Shown piece after piece: positions 27,008-34,787 of a stretch of 64,000 bases of DNA. A program made the translations under genes and the position numbers. The notes under the pieces were generated by a model, which made no database searches, was not told the origin of the DNA, and worked only from the letters and a program-made list of their open reading frames with translations. Numbering within the stretch: position 1 is the first letter of the stretch; the number at the start of each line of letters is the position of its first letter. Source of the stretch: Sphingomonas phyllosphaerae 5.2. GTDB lineage: Bacteria > Pseudomonadota > Alphaproteobacteria > Sphingomonadales > Sphingomonadaceae. The stretch lies in contig NZ_ATTI01000001.1 of NCBI RefSeq assembly GCF_000419605.1, positions 376,001 through 440,000 on the forward strand, in the 5' to 3' direction.

Positions 27008-27666
27008 GCGCTCTTGCCAAGCGCCGCGACCACGCCGATGAGGAAGGTGGAAAGCGGGGGCGACAGGTGACGAACGGGCGAGACGACGTTTTCCGTCGCA
27101 CCACGATCGAGCTGGGGCCGTTGCGCATCACGCGCGAATATCGCTGCGCGTCGCAACACCCGCATTATCCCTTCGCCGATGCACCGCGCGCGCCTCGCGG
27201 CGGCGGATGGCGCGCGGCCGGCGCCCTGGGCGTGGTGCTGGCGCTGAGCGCGGGTGGATTGTCGGTGGCGGCGACCCATGCACCGGCGCCGCGCCCCGCG
27301 CGTTATTCGGTTAGCTTGCCGGTGCCGGTGCATGTGATCGCGCCGGCCAGGCCGCTGCGGGTGGCGCGCACCGTTGCGCCGGTGGCTGCTTCGCCGGTCG
27401 CCGTGGTGACGGCGGCGAGTGACGCTGTGCCGAGCGACACTGTGCCGAGCGACACTGGCAGCCGCGCCACCGCGATCGCGGCGGCGCTGCGGAGCGGCGA
27501 AGTGCAGGAATGGTTCGAGGCGGCGGGGCAGGTGCACGGCTTCGTCGTGGCCGGTGAGGCCGAGCCCGACGGCGTGCGGACGTGTCGCGCGCTGTCGGTC
27601 CTGACGCGCGCGCCCGGCGGAGCGGACCGCGTCGATCAACGGCGTGAGTGCCTGCCGGTCGGGTAG
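27004..27666 (+). CDS. Membrane-anchored protein of unknown function with Cys-containing C-terminal domain
   Basis: A 220-residue protein. A cytoplasmic N-terminal part (FRRTTIELGPLRITREYRC) is followed by a membrane helix (AAGALGVVLALSAGG, about 75-95), a Pro/Val/Ala-rich linker with a DTVPS repeat and a C-terminal domain (EVQEWFEAAGQ, RTCRALSVLTRA, RRECLPVG) whose paired cysteines recall surface-antigen-type tails. GTG 27004 overlaps the peptidase stop (GTGA). A second GTG at 27067 after GGGGG is also possible. No family is named with confidence. Confidence 0.65.
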   Translation: MSALAKRRDHADEEGGKRGRQVTNGRDDVFRRTTIELGPLRITREYRCASQHPHYPFADAPRAPRGGGWRAAGALGVVLALSAGGLSVAATHAPAPRPARYSVSLPVPVHVIAPARPLRVARTVAPVAASPVAVVTAASDAVPSDTVPSDTGSRATAIAAALRSGEVQEWFEAAGQVHGFVVAGEAEPDGVRTCRALSVLTRAPGGADRVDQRRECLPVG

Positions 27667-28034
27667 ACGGTTTTGGGGTCGGCGTCGCTGTCGGGCGATG
27701 AGGACGGGAGCGGGGATCCACCCGGCGTCGACGACTGGTGCCTCGGCCTTGATCCGGGTTCAGCTACTCACTCGGATGGGAGAAGCGGGATTCCGGCGCG
27801 CGTGACGGCGTGTGGAAGCCGGAAGGGCGAACCTGAGCGCCGAACTACTGCGCACCAGCCCATTTCCGATCGAGGGCCGGATCAGGACGCCGTGGATTGC
27901 TTCGCGGCGCCCGCAATGACGGCGTGTTCCTGAAGGGCGATCGTATCGGACTGCCCAGTATTGGTCTCTGCTTCGGCGCGGACAGAGTTCCGCGCTACGT
28001 TTCGCCGGCCCCCTCGAATCGCGGGGGCGGGTAG
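27667..28034. other. Intergenic region with partial REP-like repeat
   Basis: About 370 bases between convergent genes. No gene is supported. Positions 27879-27922 (ATCAGGACGCCGTGGATTGC, then CGCAATGACGG) match one arm of the intergenic hairpin repeat seen complete at 32731 and 34599. Confidence 0.6.
27879..27922 (+). repeat. Intergenic palindromic repeat, half copy
   Basis: The right arm of the repeat family: GATTGCTTCG, a variable four to six bases, then CGCAATGACGG. The left arm is missing, so it cannot fold into the long hairpin of the complete copies. Confidence 0.65.
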
Positions 28035-28061
28035 CGCCCGGCACGTGGATCGTGCCGGGCG
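28035..28061 (-). terminator. Hairpin downstream of ugd
   Basis: CGCCCGGCAC pairs perfectly with GTGCCGGGCG across a 7-base loop, 6 bases beyond the ugd stop on the minus strand. There is no T tract. Confidence 0.65.
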
Positions 28062-28067
28062 TCGCGA

Positions 28068-29369
28068 TCACCGGCCGATGCTGGTGTAGCGGAAGCCCTG
28101 CGCCACGACCTCGGCGGGGTTGTAGATGTTGCGCAGGTCGATCAGGATCGGCTCGTTGAGCAGCGACTTCACGCGCGGCAGGTCCAGCGCGCGGAATTCG
28201 TCCCACTCGGTCACGATCGCCAGTGCGTCCGCACCCTCGATCGCCTGATACGGGCCTTCGCAATATTCGATATTGTCGAGCACCAGCTTCGCCTGCTCGG
28301 TGCCCTCCGGATCGAACGCCTTCACCTTGGCGCCGGCGTCCTGCAGCGCTTGGATCACCGCGATGGCGGGCGAATCGCGCATGTCGTCGGTGTTCGGCTT
28401 GAAGGTGAGGCCCAGCACCGCGACGGTCTTGCCACGAACGTCGTCGCCCATGGCGTGGATGATCTTGCGGCCCATCGCGCGCTTGCGATTGTCGTTGACC
28501 GCAACCACCGCCTCGACGATCCGCTGCGGCGCGTCGTAGTCCTGGCTGGTCTTGAGCAGCGCCAGCGTGTCCTTGGGGAAGCACGAGCCGCCATAGCCCG
28601 GGCCGGCGTGCAGGAACTTCGAGCCGATGCGGTTGTCGAGCCCGATGCCGCGGCTTACGTCCTTCACGTCCGCGCCGACCTTTTCGCAGAGATCCGCGAT
28701 CTCGTTGATGAAGGTGATCTTGGTCGCGAGGAACGCGTTGCCGGCATATTTGATCAGCTCGGCGGTGCGGCGCGCGGTGACCAGGATCGGTGCGGCGTTG
28801 AGGTACAGCGGACGATAGACCTGCCGCATGACCTCGGTCGCGCGATCGTCCTCCGAGCCGATCACGATGCGGTCGGGACGCTTGAAATCGTCGATCGCCG
28901 CGCCTTCGCGCAGGAATTCGGGGTTCGAGACGACGCCGAACTCGGCGCTCGGCGCGGCCTCGCGGATGATCCGCTCCACCTCGTCACCGGTGCCGACCGG
29001 CACGGTCGACTTGGTGACGATCACGCTATAGCCGGTCAGCGCTTCGCCGATCTCCTTGGCGGCGGCGAAGACGTACGACAAATCGGCATGGCCATCGCCG
29101 CGGCGGGTAGGCGTGCCGACGCCGATGAAGATCGCATCGGCGCCCGCGACCGCTTCCTTCAGGTCGGTGGTGAACTTCAGACGACCAGCGGCGACGTTGC
29201 GTGCGACCAGGTCCTCGAGACCGGGCTCGTAGATCGGCATCTTGCCGGCGAGCAACCGCTCGATCTTGCCGTTGTCCTTGTCGACGCAGACCACGTCATG
29301 GCCGAAGTCGGCGAAGCATGTGCCTGAAACCAGGCCCACATAGCCCGAGCCGATCATGGTAATGCGCAA
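28068..29369 (-). CDS. ugd: UDP-glucose 6-dehydrogenase
   Basis: A 433-residue enzyme that oxidises UDP-glucose to UDP-glucuronate, the precursor for the epimerase and decarboxylase encoded further right. N-terminal MIGSGYVGLVSG binds NAD. The catalytic cysteine is in GYGGSCFPKDT, with a preceding KYAGNAFLATKITFINEI helix. The start is TTG 29369 (reading LRITMIGSG), with GAAGGAG eight bases upstream. A longer frame to 29417 adds residues with no family counterpart. It stands alone at the left edge of the EPS region, with its own hairpin terminator. Confidence 0.95.
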   Translation of the reverse strand: MRITMIGSGYVGLVSGTCFADFGHDVVCVDKDNGKIERLLAGKMPIYEPGLEDLVARNVAAGRLKFTTDLKEAVAGADAIFIGVGTPTRRGDGHADLSYVFAAAKEIGEALTGYSVIVTKSTVPVGTGDEVERIIREAAPSAEFGVVSNPEFLREGAAIDDFKRPDRIVIGSEDDRATEVMRQVYRPLYLNAAPILVTARRTAELIKYAGNAFLATKITFINEIADLCEKVGADVKDVSRGIGLDNRIGSKFLHAGPGYGGSCFPKDTLALLKTSQDYDAPQRIVEAVVAVNDNRKRAMGRKIIHAMGDDVRGKTVAVLGLTFKPNTDDMRDSPAIAVIQALQDAGAKVKAFDPEGTEQAKLVLDNIEYCEGPYQAIEGADALAIVTEWDEFRALDLPRVKSLLNEPILIDLRNIYNPAEVVAQGFRYTSIGR

Positions 29370-29451
29370 GACGGTCGCTCCTTCGAATGGACCGCCAGAC
29401 GGCGGCGCTCGATCCATCCGCTAACGGCAACGGTAGCGTTATGGCAAGCGT

Positions 29452-29844
29452 TCAGGTGGTTGCAATCGGTGCACGTCTGGTTGACGAAAGCGAAACCACG
29501 CCCGGCCGGGCCGCGGATACGACCATCCGGCGCCAGCGCCGGCGGCGCCATGCGCCGGCCGCGGTGATCGCGACGGGCCACAGGAGCGTCAGGACGATAT
29601 CCGACAACGTGTCCGCCCACGTCCAGTGCGGCGTGGCGGCGAGCCAGTCCAGCGTCTCGTTGCCAAGCTCGGCCGCGAGCACGACCTGCAGCGCCAGGAT
29701 CGCGCCGCGGCGGTGGGGCGCGAGCAGCAGCGCGACGAGGTAGATCGCGAGGCCGGCATGAACATGGAGCAGCGCCGCCGACCCGGCCTGCGCGACGATC
29801 ACGTCGATCAGCGATTTATAGAGGCGCGCCAGTTCCATGGACAT
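29452..29844 (-). CDS. VanZ-like small membrane protein
   Basis: A 130-residue protein with about three predicted membrane helices (VHAGLAIYLVALLLA, GAILALQVVLAAELGNETLD, DIVLTLLWPVAITAAG) and the polar ELGNETLDWL...WTWADTLSDI pattern common in short VanZ-family proteins. The tail is basic. The role is unknown. It is transcribed leftward toward ugd with about 80 bases between them. Confidence 0.6.
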   Translation of the reverse strand: MSMELARLYKSLIDVIVAQAGSAALLHVHAGLAIYLVALLLAPHRRGAILALQVVLAAELGNETLDWLAATPHWTWADTLSDIVLTLLWPVAITAAGAWRRRRWRRMVVSAARPGVVSLSSTRRAPIATT

Positions 29845-29935
29845 CGGCTAACCCCGATAGGTTGAGGAATCGTCACGGTGACGGCGTGCATCATTGTGCT
29901 GGAACTACGGCGCTTTCCCGTGGATTGGGGGCGCA

Positions 29936-31003
29936 ATGATCGAATCGTCCGCGCAGGTCGGGGTGCTGACCTTCCACCGTTGCATCAACTATGGCTCCTA
30001 CTGGCAGGCGCGCTGCCTGGTGGAGGGGCTGCGCGCCATGGGGCATGACGCGCATTTGCTCGACCATCACAGCGACACGGTGGTGCGGGCGGAGTGGCGG
30101 TGCGCGTTGCAACCGGCGCTGCCGACGCGGACGCGGCGCGAGGACCTGCCGGCGTACAAGGCCAAGGTGCGGAAGTTCGCGCCCGCGATCGACGCGCTGC
30201 CGCGCTCGGCGGCGTTCGCGCTCGACGATCCGGTCGCGCTCGCCCCGCAACGCGCCGTGGTGGTCGGCAGCGACGAGGTATGGAACTTCCGGCACCCCTG
30301 GTATGCGGGCAAGGCGGTGTTCTTCGGAGAAGGTCTGCGCGCGGAGCGGCTGGTTTCCTACGCTGCCAGCTTCGGCAACCATGACGCGGCGGACGGCGTC
30401 GGCGCGGAATGGGCGGAACGACTTCGGCGCTTCACCGCGGTGTCGGTGCGCGACGCCAATGCGCAGGACCTTGTCGGACAGGCACTCGGCGTGCGGCCAC
30501 CGCTGGTGCTCGACCCCGTCCTGCAATTCGCGGATCGCGTGCCACGCGAGGCGGCGCGGGAGAAATATGCGCTGGTCTATGGCCACGGCTTTCCGGACTG
30601 GCTGGCCGCGGCGCTGCGCCGCTGGAGCAGGCGGCACGGCATCGCCCTCCACAGCATCGGTTATCGCAACGACTGGGCGGACGTGCAGGAGATCGACGCC
30701 GGACCGGAGGCGTTCGCGGCGCGCGTAGCGGGGGCGAGCGCGCTGGTCACCAATTTCTTCCACGGGTGCGTGTTCGCGCTGGTCAACGGGACGCCGTTCG
30801 TGACCGCGCCGTCGCCATATCGCTTCAACAAGGTCCGCGACCTCGCCGCGGCACTGGATGCGCGGCGGCACATCGTCGCCGCTGAGACGCCGGACGCCGA
30901 CTATGACGCGCTGCTGACCGAGCCGCACGATGCGCGAATCGGCGCGCGGATCACGGCGTTGCGCGCCGCCTCCACGCAATTCCTGGGTGCCGCGCTTGGC
31001 TGA
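29936..31003 (+). CDS. Polysaccharide pyruvyl transferase family protein
   Basis: A 355-residue protein of the PF04230 type, which adds pyruvate ketals from PEP to sugar residues of EPS or has related transferase roles. Typical features: GVLTFHRCINYGSYWQARCL at the N-terminus, VVGSDEVWNFRHPWY, SYAASFGNHD, SVRDANAQDLVG and the C-terminal VTNFFHGCVFALVNGTPFV with its conserved His. ATG 29936 follows GGGGGCGCA. The FrhB-like gene overlaps its end, and this pairing recurs in EPS clusters. Confidence 0.85.
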   Translation: MIESSAQVGVLTFHRCINYGSYWQARCLVEGLRAMGHDAHLLDHHSDTVVRAEWRCALQPALPTRTRREDLPAYKAKVRKFAPAIDALPRSAAFALDDPVALAPQRAVVVGSDEVWNFRHPWYAGKAVFFGEGLRAERLVSYAASFGNHDAADGVGAEWAERLRRFTAVSVRDANAQDLVGQALGVRPPLVLDPVLQFADRVPREAAREKYALVYGHGFPDWLAAALRRWSRRHGIALHSIGYRNDWADVQEIDAGPEAFAARVAGASALVTNFFHGCVFALVNGTPFVTAPSPYRFNKVRDLAAALDARRHIVAAETPDADYDALLTEPHDARIGARITALRAASTQFLGAALG

Positions 31004-32348
31004 GACATTGTCTTCGCGGGAGATCGTGCGGTCGGGGCTGTGCATCGGCTGCGGCGGGTGCGCGGCGACGATGGCGATGGACCGCGACGGGCTGTGGAAG
31101 CCGGAGGTCGCGGCCGGACAGGATGACGTCGCGGCGATTTGCCCGTTCTCGCCGGCGGCGGCGAACGAAGACGTGCTCGCGGCTGAGCGCTTCCCGGCGC
31201 CGACGGCCCAGACGGCATTTCTCGGGCGGTTCGAATCCAACTGGGTCGGGCATGTCGCGGAGGACGGCTTCCGCACCAACGGCAGCTCGGGTGGGATGGT
31301 GAGCTGGGTCGCGTCCGAGCTGTTGCGGACCGGCGCGGTCGATGCGGTGGCGCATGTCGCGCCGGTGGCCGATCCGCAGAGCGACGGACGTTTCTTCGCC
31401 TACGGGCTGTCACGCGATGCCGACGCGATCGCGGGCGGCGCGAAGTCGCGTTACTACCCCGTCGAACTGTCCGGCGTGATCGCGGCGATCCGCGCGATGC
31501 CGGGGCGTTACGCGGTGGTCGGCGTGCCGTGCTTCATCAAGGCGCTGCACCTGTTGCGGCGGAGCGATCCGGTGATCGCCGAGCGGGTTACGCACCTGCT
31601 GGGATTATTCTGCGGACATCAGAAAAGCGCACGGCTGGTCGACAGTTTCGCGTGGCAGCTCGGTGCGCCGATCGCGCAGGTGAAAGCGGTCGATTACCGG
31701 ATCAAGGACGCCGCGCGGCCGGCCAATTGGTACCGTGCGCATCTGACGCTCGACGACGGCAGCAGTCGCGCCGAGGATTGGTGGCACCTGGCCGATGGCG
31801 ACTGGGGCGCGGGATTCTTCCAGAATCCGGCCTGCGACTGGTGCGACGACGTTGTGGCGGAGACCGCCGACGTGGCGTTCGGCGACGCATGGGTCGAACC
31901 CTATTCGTCGGACGGGCGCGGGACGAACGTGGTCATCGCGCGATCGCCGGAAATCCATGCGATGATCGCGGCGGCGGTGGTGGACGGGCGGCTGGCGTTG
32001 ACGGAGGTGGATGCCGCGTTCGTCGAGGGAACGCAGGCGGCAGGGTTCCGGCATCGGCGCGAGGGGCTGGCGTATCGGCTGACATGGCGCAAGCGCGGCG
32101 TTCGCGCGGTAAAGCGCGTGGCGCCCGGCGCGGCGCTGCCGTTGCGGCGCAAGCTGGTGTACCGGATGCGGCACGCGATCGCGCGCGACAGTCACCGGCT
32201 GGCGCGGCTCGCGCGGTGGTCGGGGAAGCCGGCATGTTACACGATGTGGGCGCGGGGGATGCTGGCGGTGTACCGCGGGCTGGCGTGGTCGCACGGACGG
32301 CTCGGCGGGTGGATCGACCGCGTGCTGCCGGACGCGCGACCGAAGTAG
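30987..32348 (+). CDS. Coenzyme F420 hydrogenase/dehydrogenase beta-subunit-like protein (FrhB/FdhB family)
   Basis: A 453-residue protein. It has an N-terminal CIGCGGC iron-sulfur-like cluster motif, an FRTNGSSGGMVSWVASELL segment (FrhB N-domain), VGVPCFIKALHLLRR and LFCGHQKSARLV, and a second Cys pair in NPACDWCDD. The organism is not expected to use F420, and family members in EPS clusters are thought to be flavin-dependent partners of pyruvyl-transferase-family proteins. The start is uncertain: GTG 30987 or TTG 30996, both overlapping the previous gene. Confidence 0.82.
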   Translation: MPRLAETLSSREIVRSGLCIGCGGCAATMAMDRDGLWKPEVAAGQDDVAAICPFSPAAANEDVLAAERFPAPTAQTAFLGRFESNWVGHVAEDGFRTNGSSGGMVSWVASELLRTGAVDAVAHVAPVADPQSDGRFFAYGLSRDADAIAGGAKSRYYPVELSGVIAAIRAMPGRYAVVGVPCFIKALHLLRRSDPVIAERVTHLLGLFCGHQKSARLVDSFAWQLGAPIAQVKAVDYRIKDAARPANWYRAHLTLDDGSSRAEDWWHLADGDWGAGFFQNPACDWCDDVVAETADVAFGDAWVEPYSSDGRGTNVVIARSPEIHAMIAAAVVDGRLALTEVDAAFVEGTQAAGFRHRREGLAYRLTWRKRGVRAVKRVAPGAALPLRRKLVYRMRHAIARDSHRLARLARWSGKPACYTMWARGMLAVYRGLAWSHGRLGGWIDRVLPDARPK

Positions 32349-32878
32349 CGAGCGTTGCGTGGCGGGGGCCGCGTGGGGTGTTCGGGCGCGGAGGTTGTCC
32401 GGCATCCGGCTGGCCGGGTGGGACGACATGACCCACAGGCTGTCTTGGCCAAAAGCCGGCGTACCGATCCTCATGCGTGCCGTTCGGGATGCGCGCTGCG
32501 TGCTGCTTATGACGGTGGTTCCGGGCGTGTCGCGGAGTGCTGCGTCTTCCCGGTCTGGTGAGACGGGAGGGCACCGCCCGTGCCGCGCTCATCATGATCG
32601 CCAATTCGGGTTTGGTGGTGAGCCGCAAACGCCGTCGACTTCCGGGTGGTAGATGCGCCGTTGCGGCGGGGTTTGCTGCTGCCCGACACGGGGAAAGGCC
32701 GGGCTTGTCGCGCGATGACCTGAAGCTGGTCCGTCATTGCGAGCGTGGCGGAGTATCCGAGGGCGGGTCAGGACGCCCTGGACTGCTTCGCTACGCTCGC
32801 AATGACGGTATTCTGGTCAGCCCCACGTCATCCTGTCAGGCGCGACGGACGGTACGTTCGCGTTCACCGTTCCGCCGC
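32349..32878. other. Intergenic region with complete REP-like hairpin
   Basis: A 530-base gap between converging genes. It holds the 78-base inverted repeat at 32731-32808. No gene is supported; the frames seen on both strands (for example 32507-32737 minus) lack motifs. Confidence 0.6.
32731..32808. repeat. 78-base intergenic inverted repeat, copy B
   Basis: Left arm CCGTCATTGCGAGCGTGGCG pairs with the right arm GCTACGCTCGCAATGACGG, giving a long imperfect hairpin. Same length and orientation as the copy at 34599-34676; the two flank the PEP-CTERM gene. Confidence 0.85.
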
Positions 32879-34366
32879 TTACGTGGCGGCGCGGACCGCC
32901 GGCTTGCGACGACGGCGCAGGGTGGCGCCGACGAGGCCGAAGCCGGTCAGCATCATCGCCCAGGTCGCAGACTCCGGCACCGCGCTGGTCAGCTGCGCAT
33001 ATTCGGCGGCGCTCAGCTTGAAGCTGTAGACCATGTTCGGAATCAGCGTGGTGCCGGCCGGGCAGGCGGTGCCCAGCGTCACCTGCGTGCTGGTCCCCTT
33101 GCCGCCGAGGCTGCTGGTGCAGACGTCGAATTGCTGGCCGCTGCCGCTCTGCGTCACCGAATAGTCGTTGTCGGTGACGATGATCAGCGTGTAGCTGCCG
33201 TCCGCCAGCCGCGGACCGAACGAGAAGCCTTCGATCTTTTCCGGCACCGGCAAGCCCATCTTCTTGAGCGCGGCGGCGATATCGAGGAACGCGGTCTTGG
33301 TCTTCGTGACCGGTACGATACCGGCGGGCAGCGCGTTGCTGCCGGCGAGGCTTACATTCTTCACGTCGGTGGCGCCGGTAAGGTCGATCTCGTAGATGCG
33401 CTTGGAGCCGACCTGCTTGTTGCCGGTGGGATCGTCGACACCGAAGCCGCGATTGTCCCGTTCCAGCACCAGCAGCTTGTTGCCGCCGACCGCCTGCAAC
33501 GACGACACACCGATCGAGCGGCCCTGCTTGTCGGCGTCGAACAGGTTCTTGGTCATGCCCGCGTTGATGTCGGCCACGGCATCCAGTTGATAGACGAATT
33601 GCGCGGTCTGCTTGCCGGTAGCGACGTCGAACTGCACGATGCGCGTGTTGCGCCCATAGACGCCGTTCGCCGCGCCATCGGGACCACGGCCCTCGTCGAC
33701 GAGCGGATCCTGGAGGATCGCATAAGCGGTCTTGCCGTCGGCGCTGACGGTCAGCCCCTCGAACCCGCGATTGTCCTGTCGCCCGGTCGTGATCGTCCCC
33801 GCGCCGCCGATGTAATTGGCGTTGCCGTCGGCGTCGCGCGGCACGAGGTTCGCGGGCACTTCGAACGCGCGGACGAACTGGCCGTTGGCGCCGAATTCGT
33901 AGACGGACGGGCCGTATTCGTCGGAAACGAGGAAGTTGCCGTTAGGGAGCCGCGCCAGCCCCTCGGGATCGAGCGAGCGGCCGAGATCCGACACGCTGCC
34001 GTTCAGCAACTGCGGGTTGAGGCCGTTGAAGGTGTCGGCACCCTGGCGGTAGAGCACGGTGTTGGTGAGCGTGAAGCCGTTGATCTTGCCGCCGGCGTCG
34101 ATGTCCAGCGTAAAGCCCTGCAGGCGCGGCGCATAGGACAGCACGCCGCCGCCCGGCCCGCGATCGGTGGTGCTCCAGAAGGTGCCGGTGTTCGCGTCGT
34201 AGCTGAGATCCGATCCGAACCCGCCGAAACGGTTGTCGCCGACGTTGGGCAGCCCGGACAGATCGGTGCCGTTGGCGATGGAGTAGGACGAGATCAGCGT
34301 GACCGCGGCGGCGGGCAGCGGTGCGAACGCGATCGTAGCGCACGCGGCAAGCAAGAACAGACGCAT
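32879..34366 (-). CDS. PEP-CTERM-sorted esterase-like phytase-family protein
   Basis: A 495-residue secreted protein. Signal peptide MRLFLLAACATIAFAPLPAAA. The body matches the esterase-like phytase family (PF13449): RFGGFGSDLSYDANTGTFW, LDPEGLARLPNGNFLVSDEY, DNRGFEGLTVSADGKTAYAI, EKIEGFSFGP. The C-terminus carries a PEP-CTERM sorting signal: VPESATWAMMLTGFGLVG followed by an Arg cluster RRRRK, the substrate mark for exosortase-linked export tied to EPS. No exosortase gene lies in the window. A CtrA-type box sits immediately upstream. Confidence 0.87.
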   Translation of the reverse strand: MRLFLLAACATIAFAPLPAAAVTLISSYSIANGTDLSGLPNVGDNRFGGFGSDLSYDANTGTFWSTTDRGPGGGVLSYAPRLQGFTLDIDAGGKINGFTLTNTVLYRQGADTFNGLNPQLLNGSVSDLGRSLDPEGLARLPNGNFLVSDEYGPSVYEFGANGQFVRAFEVPANLVPRDADGNANYIGGAGTITTGRQDNRGFEGLTVSADGKTAYAILQDPLVDEGRGPDGAANGVYGRNTRIVQFDVATGKQTAQFVYQLDAVADINAGMTKNLFDADKQGRSIGVSSLQAVGGNKLLVLERDNRGFGVDDPTGNKQVGSKRIYEIDLTGATDVKNVSLAGSNALPAGIVPVTKTKTAFLDIAAALKKMGLPVPEKIEGFSFGPRLADGSYTLIIVTDNDYSVTQSGSGQQFDVCTSSLGGKGTSTQVTLGTACPAGTTLIPNMVYSFKLSAAEYAQLTSAVPESATWAMMLTGFGLVGATLRRRRKPAVRAAT

Positions 34367-34370
34367 AAAA

Positions 34371-34386
34371 TTAACCCCCTGTTAAC
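34371..34386. promoter_or_regulatory. CtrA-type box upstream of the PEP-CTERM gene
   Basis: TTAA, seven bases, then TTAAC (TTAACCCCCTGTTAAC), a perfect match to the alphaproteobacterial CtrA consensus TTAA-N7-TTAA(C). It ends 4 bases from the ATG and overlaps the AGGGGG ribosome site on the minus strand, so occupancy would be expected to affect a promoter very near the gene or to block it. Confidence 0.5.
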
Positions 34387-34787
34387 CTATGCATCTGGCG
34401 CAGTCTTATTGCGGGGTAGTGACGATCGTGCGTCGGTTCCGCGACAGAAGCGTGTTCGGGAAAGAACGGTCGGGGTCGCCGCCTGCGCCTGTGGGTCGGT
34501 CACGCGGATCGACCGTCTCGATCGGGCGATCACGTGCGGATGAGCCGATCCCGGATGAGGCCAGCGCCAATCGACATTCAGCCAGCGCCCCGCAAGCGCC
34601 GTCATTACGCGCGTAACGAAGCAATCGAGGGAGCCGCGCGGAACGCTGGATTGCTTCGCTCTGCTCGCAATGACGGGCAAAGGTAGTAAGCCTGCCCGAT
34701 CGTGCGAGCGCGGTGCGCCCTGACAGATGGATAATCTTCATGGGCCGATCAGCCCGGCATTCGTAAGGCGCTGAACGTCGATTCCGC
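34387..34787. other. Intergenic region with complete REP-like hairpin
   Basis: A 400-base gap between two minus-strand genes, containing the second full 78-base repeat at 34599-34676. No gene is supported. Confidence 0.6.
34599..34676. repeat. 78-base intergenic inverted repeat, copy C
   Basis: Left arm CCGTCATTACGCGCGTAACG and AAGCAATC pair with right arm GATTGCTTCG and TGCTCGCAATGACGG. Identical length and orientation to copy B. The arms diverge by several bases and retain pairing partly through compensating changes. Confidence 0.85.

Noticed and set aside
32537..34543. 668-codon plus-strand open frame over the PEP-CTERM gene
   Set aside because: It runs antisense through a well-supported gene, is rich in Arg/Ala/Asp/His as expected of GC-rich shadow frames, and has no motif or ribosome site.
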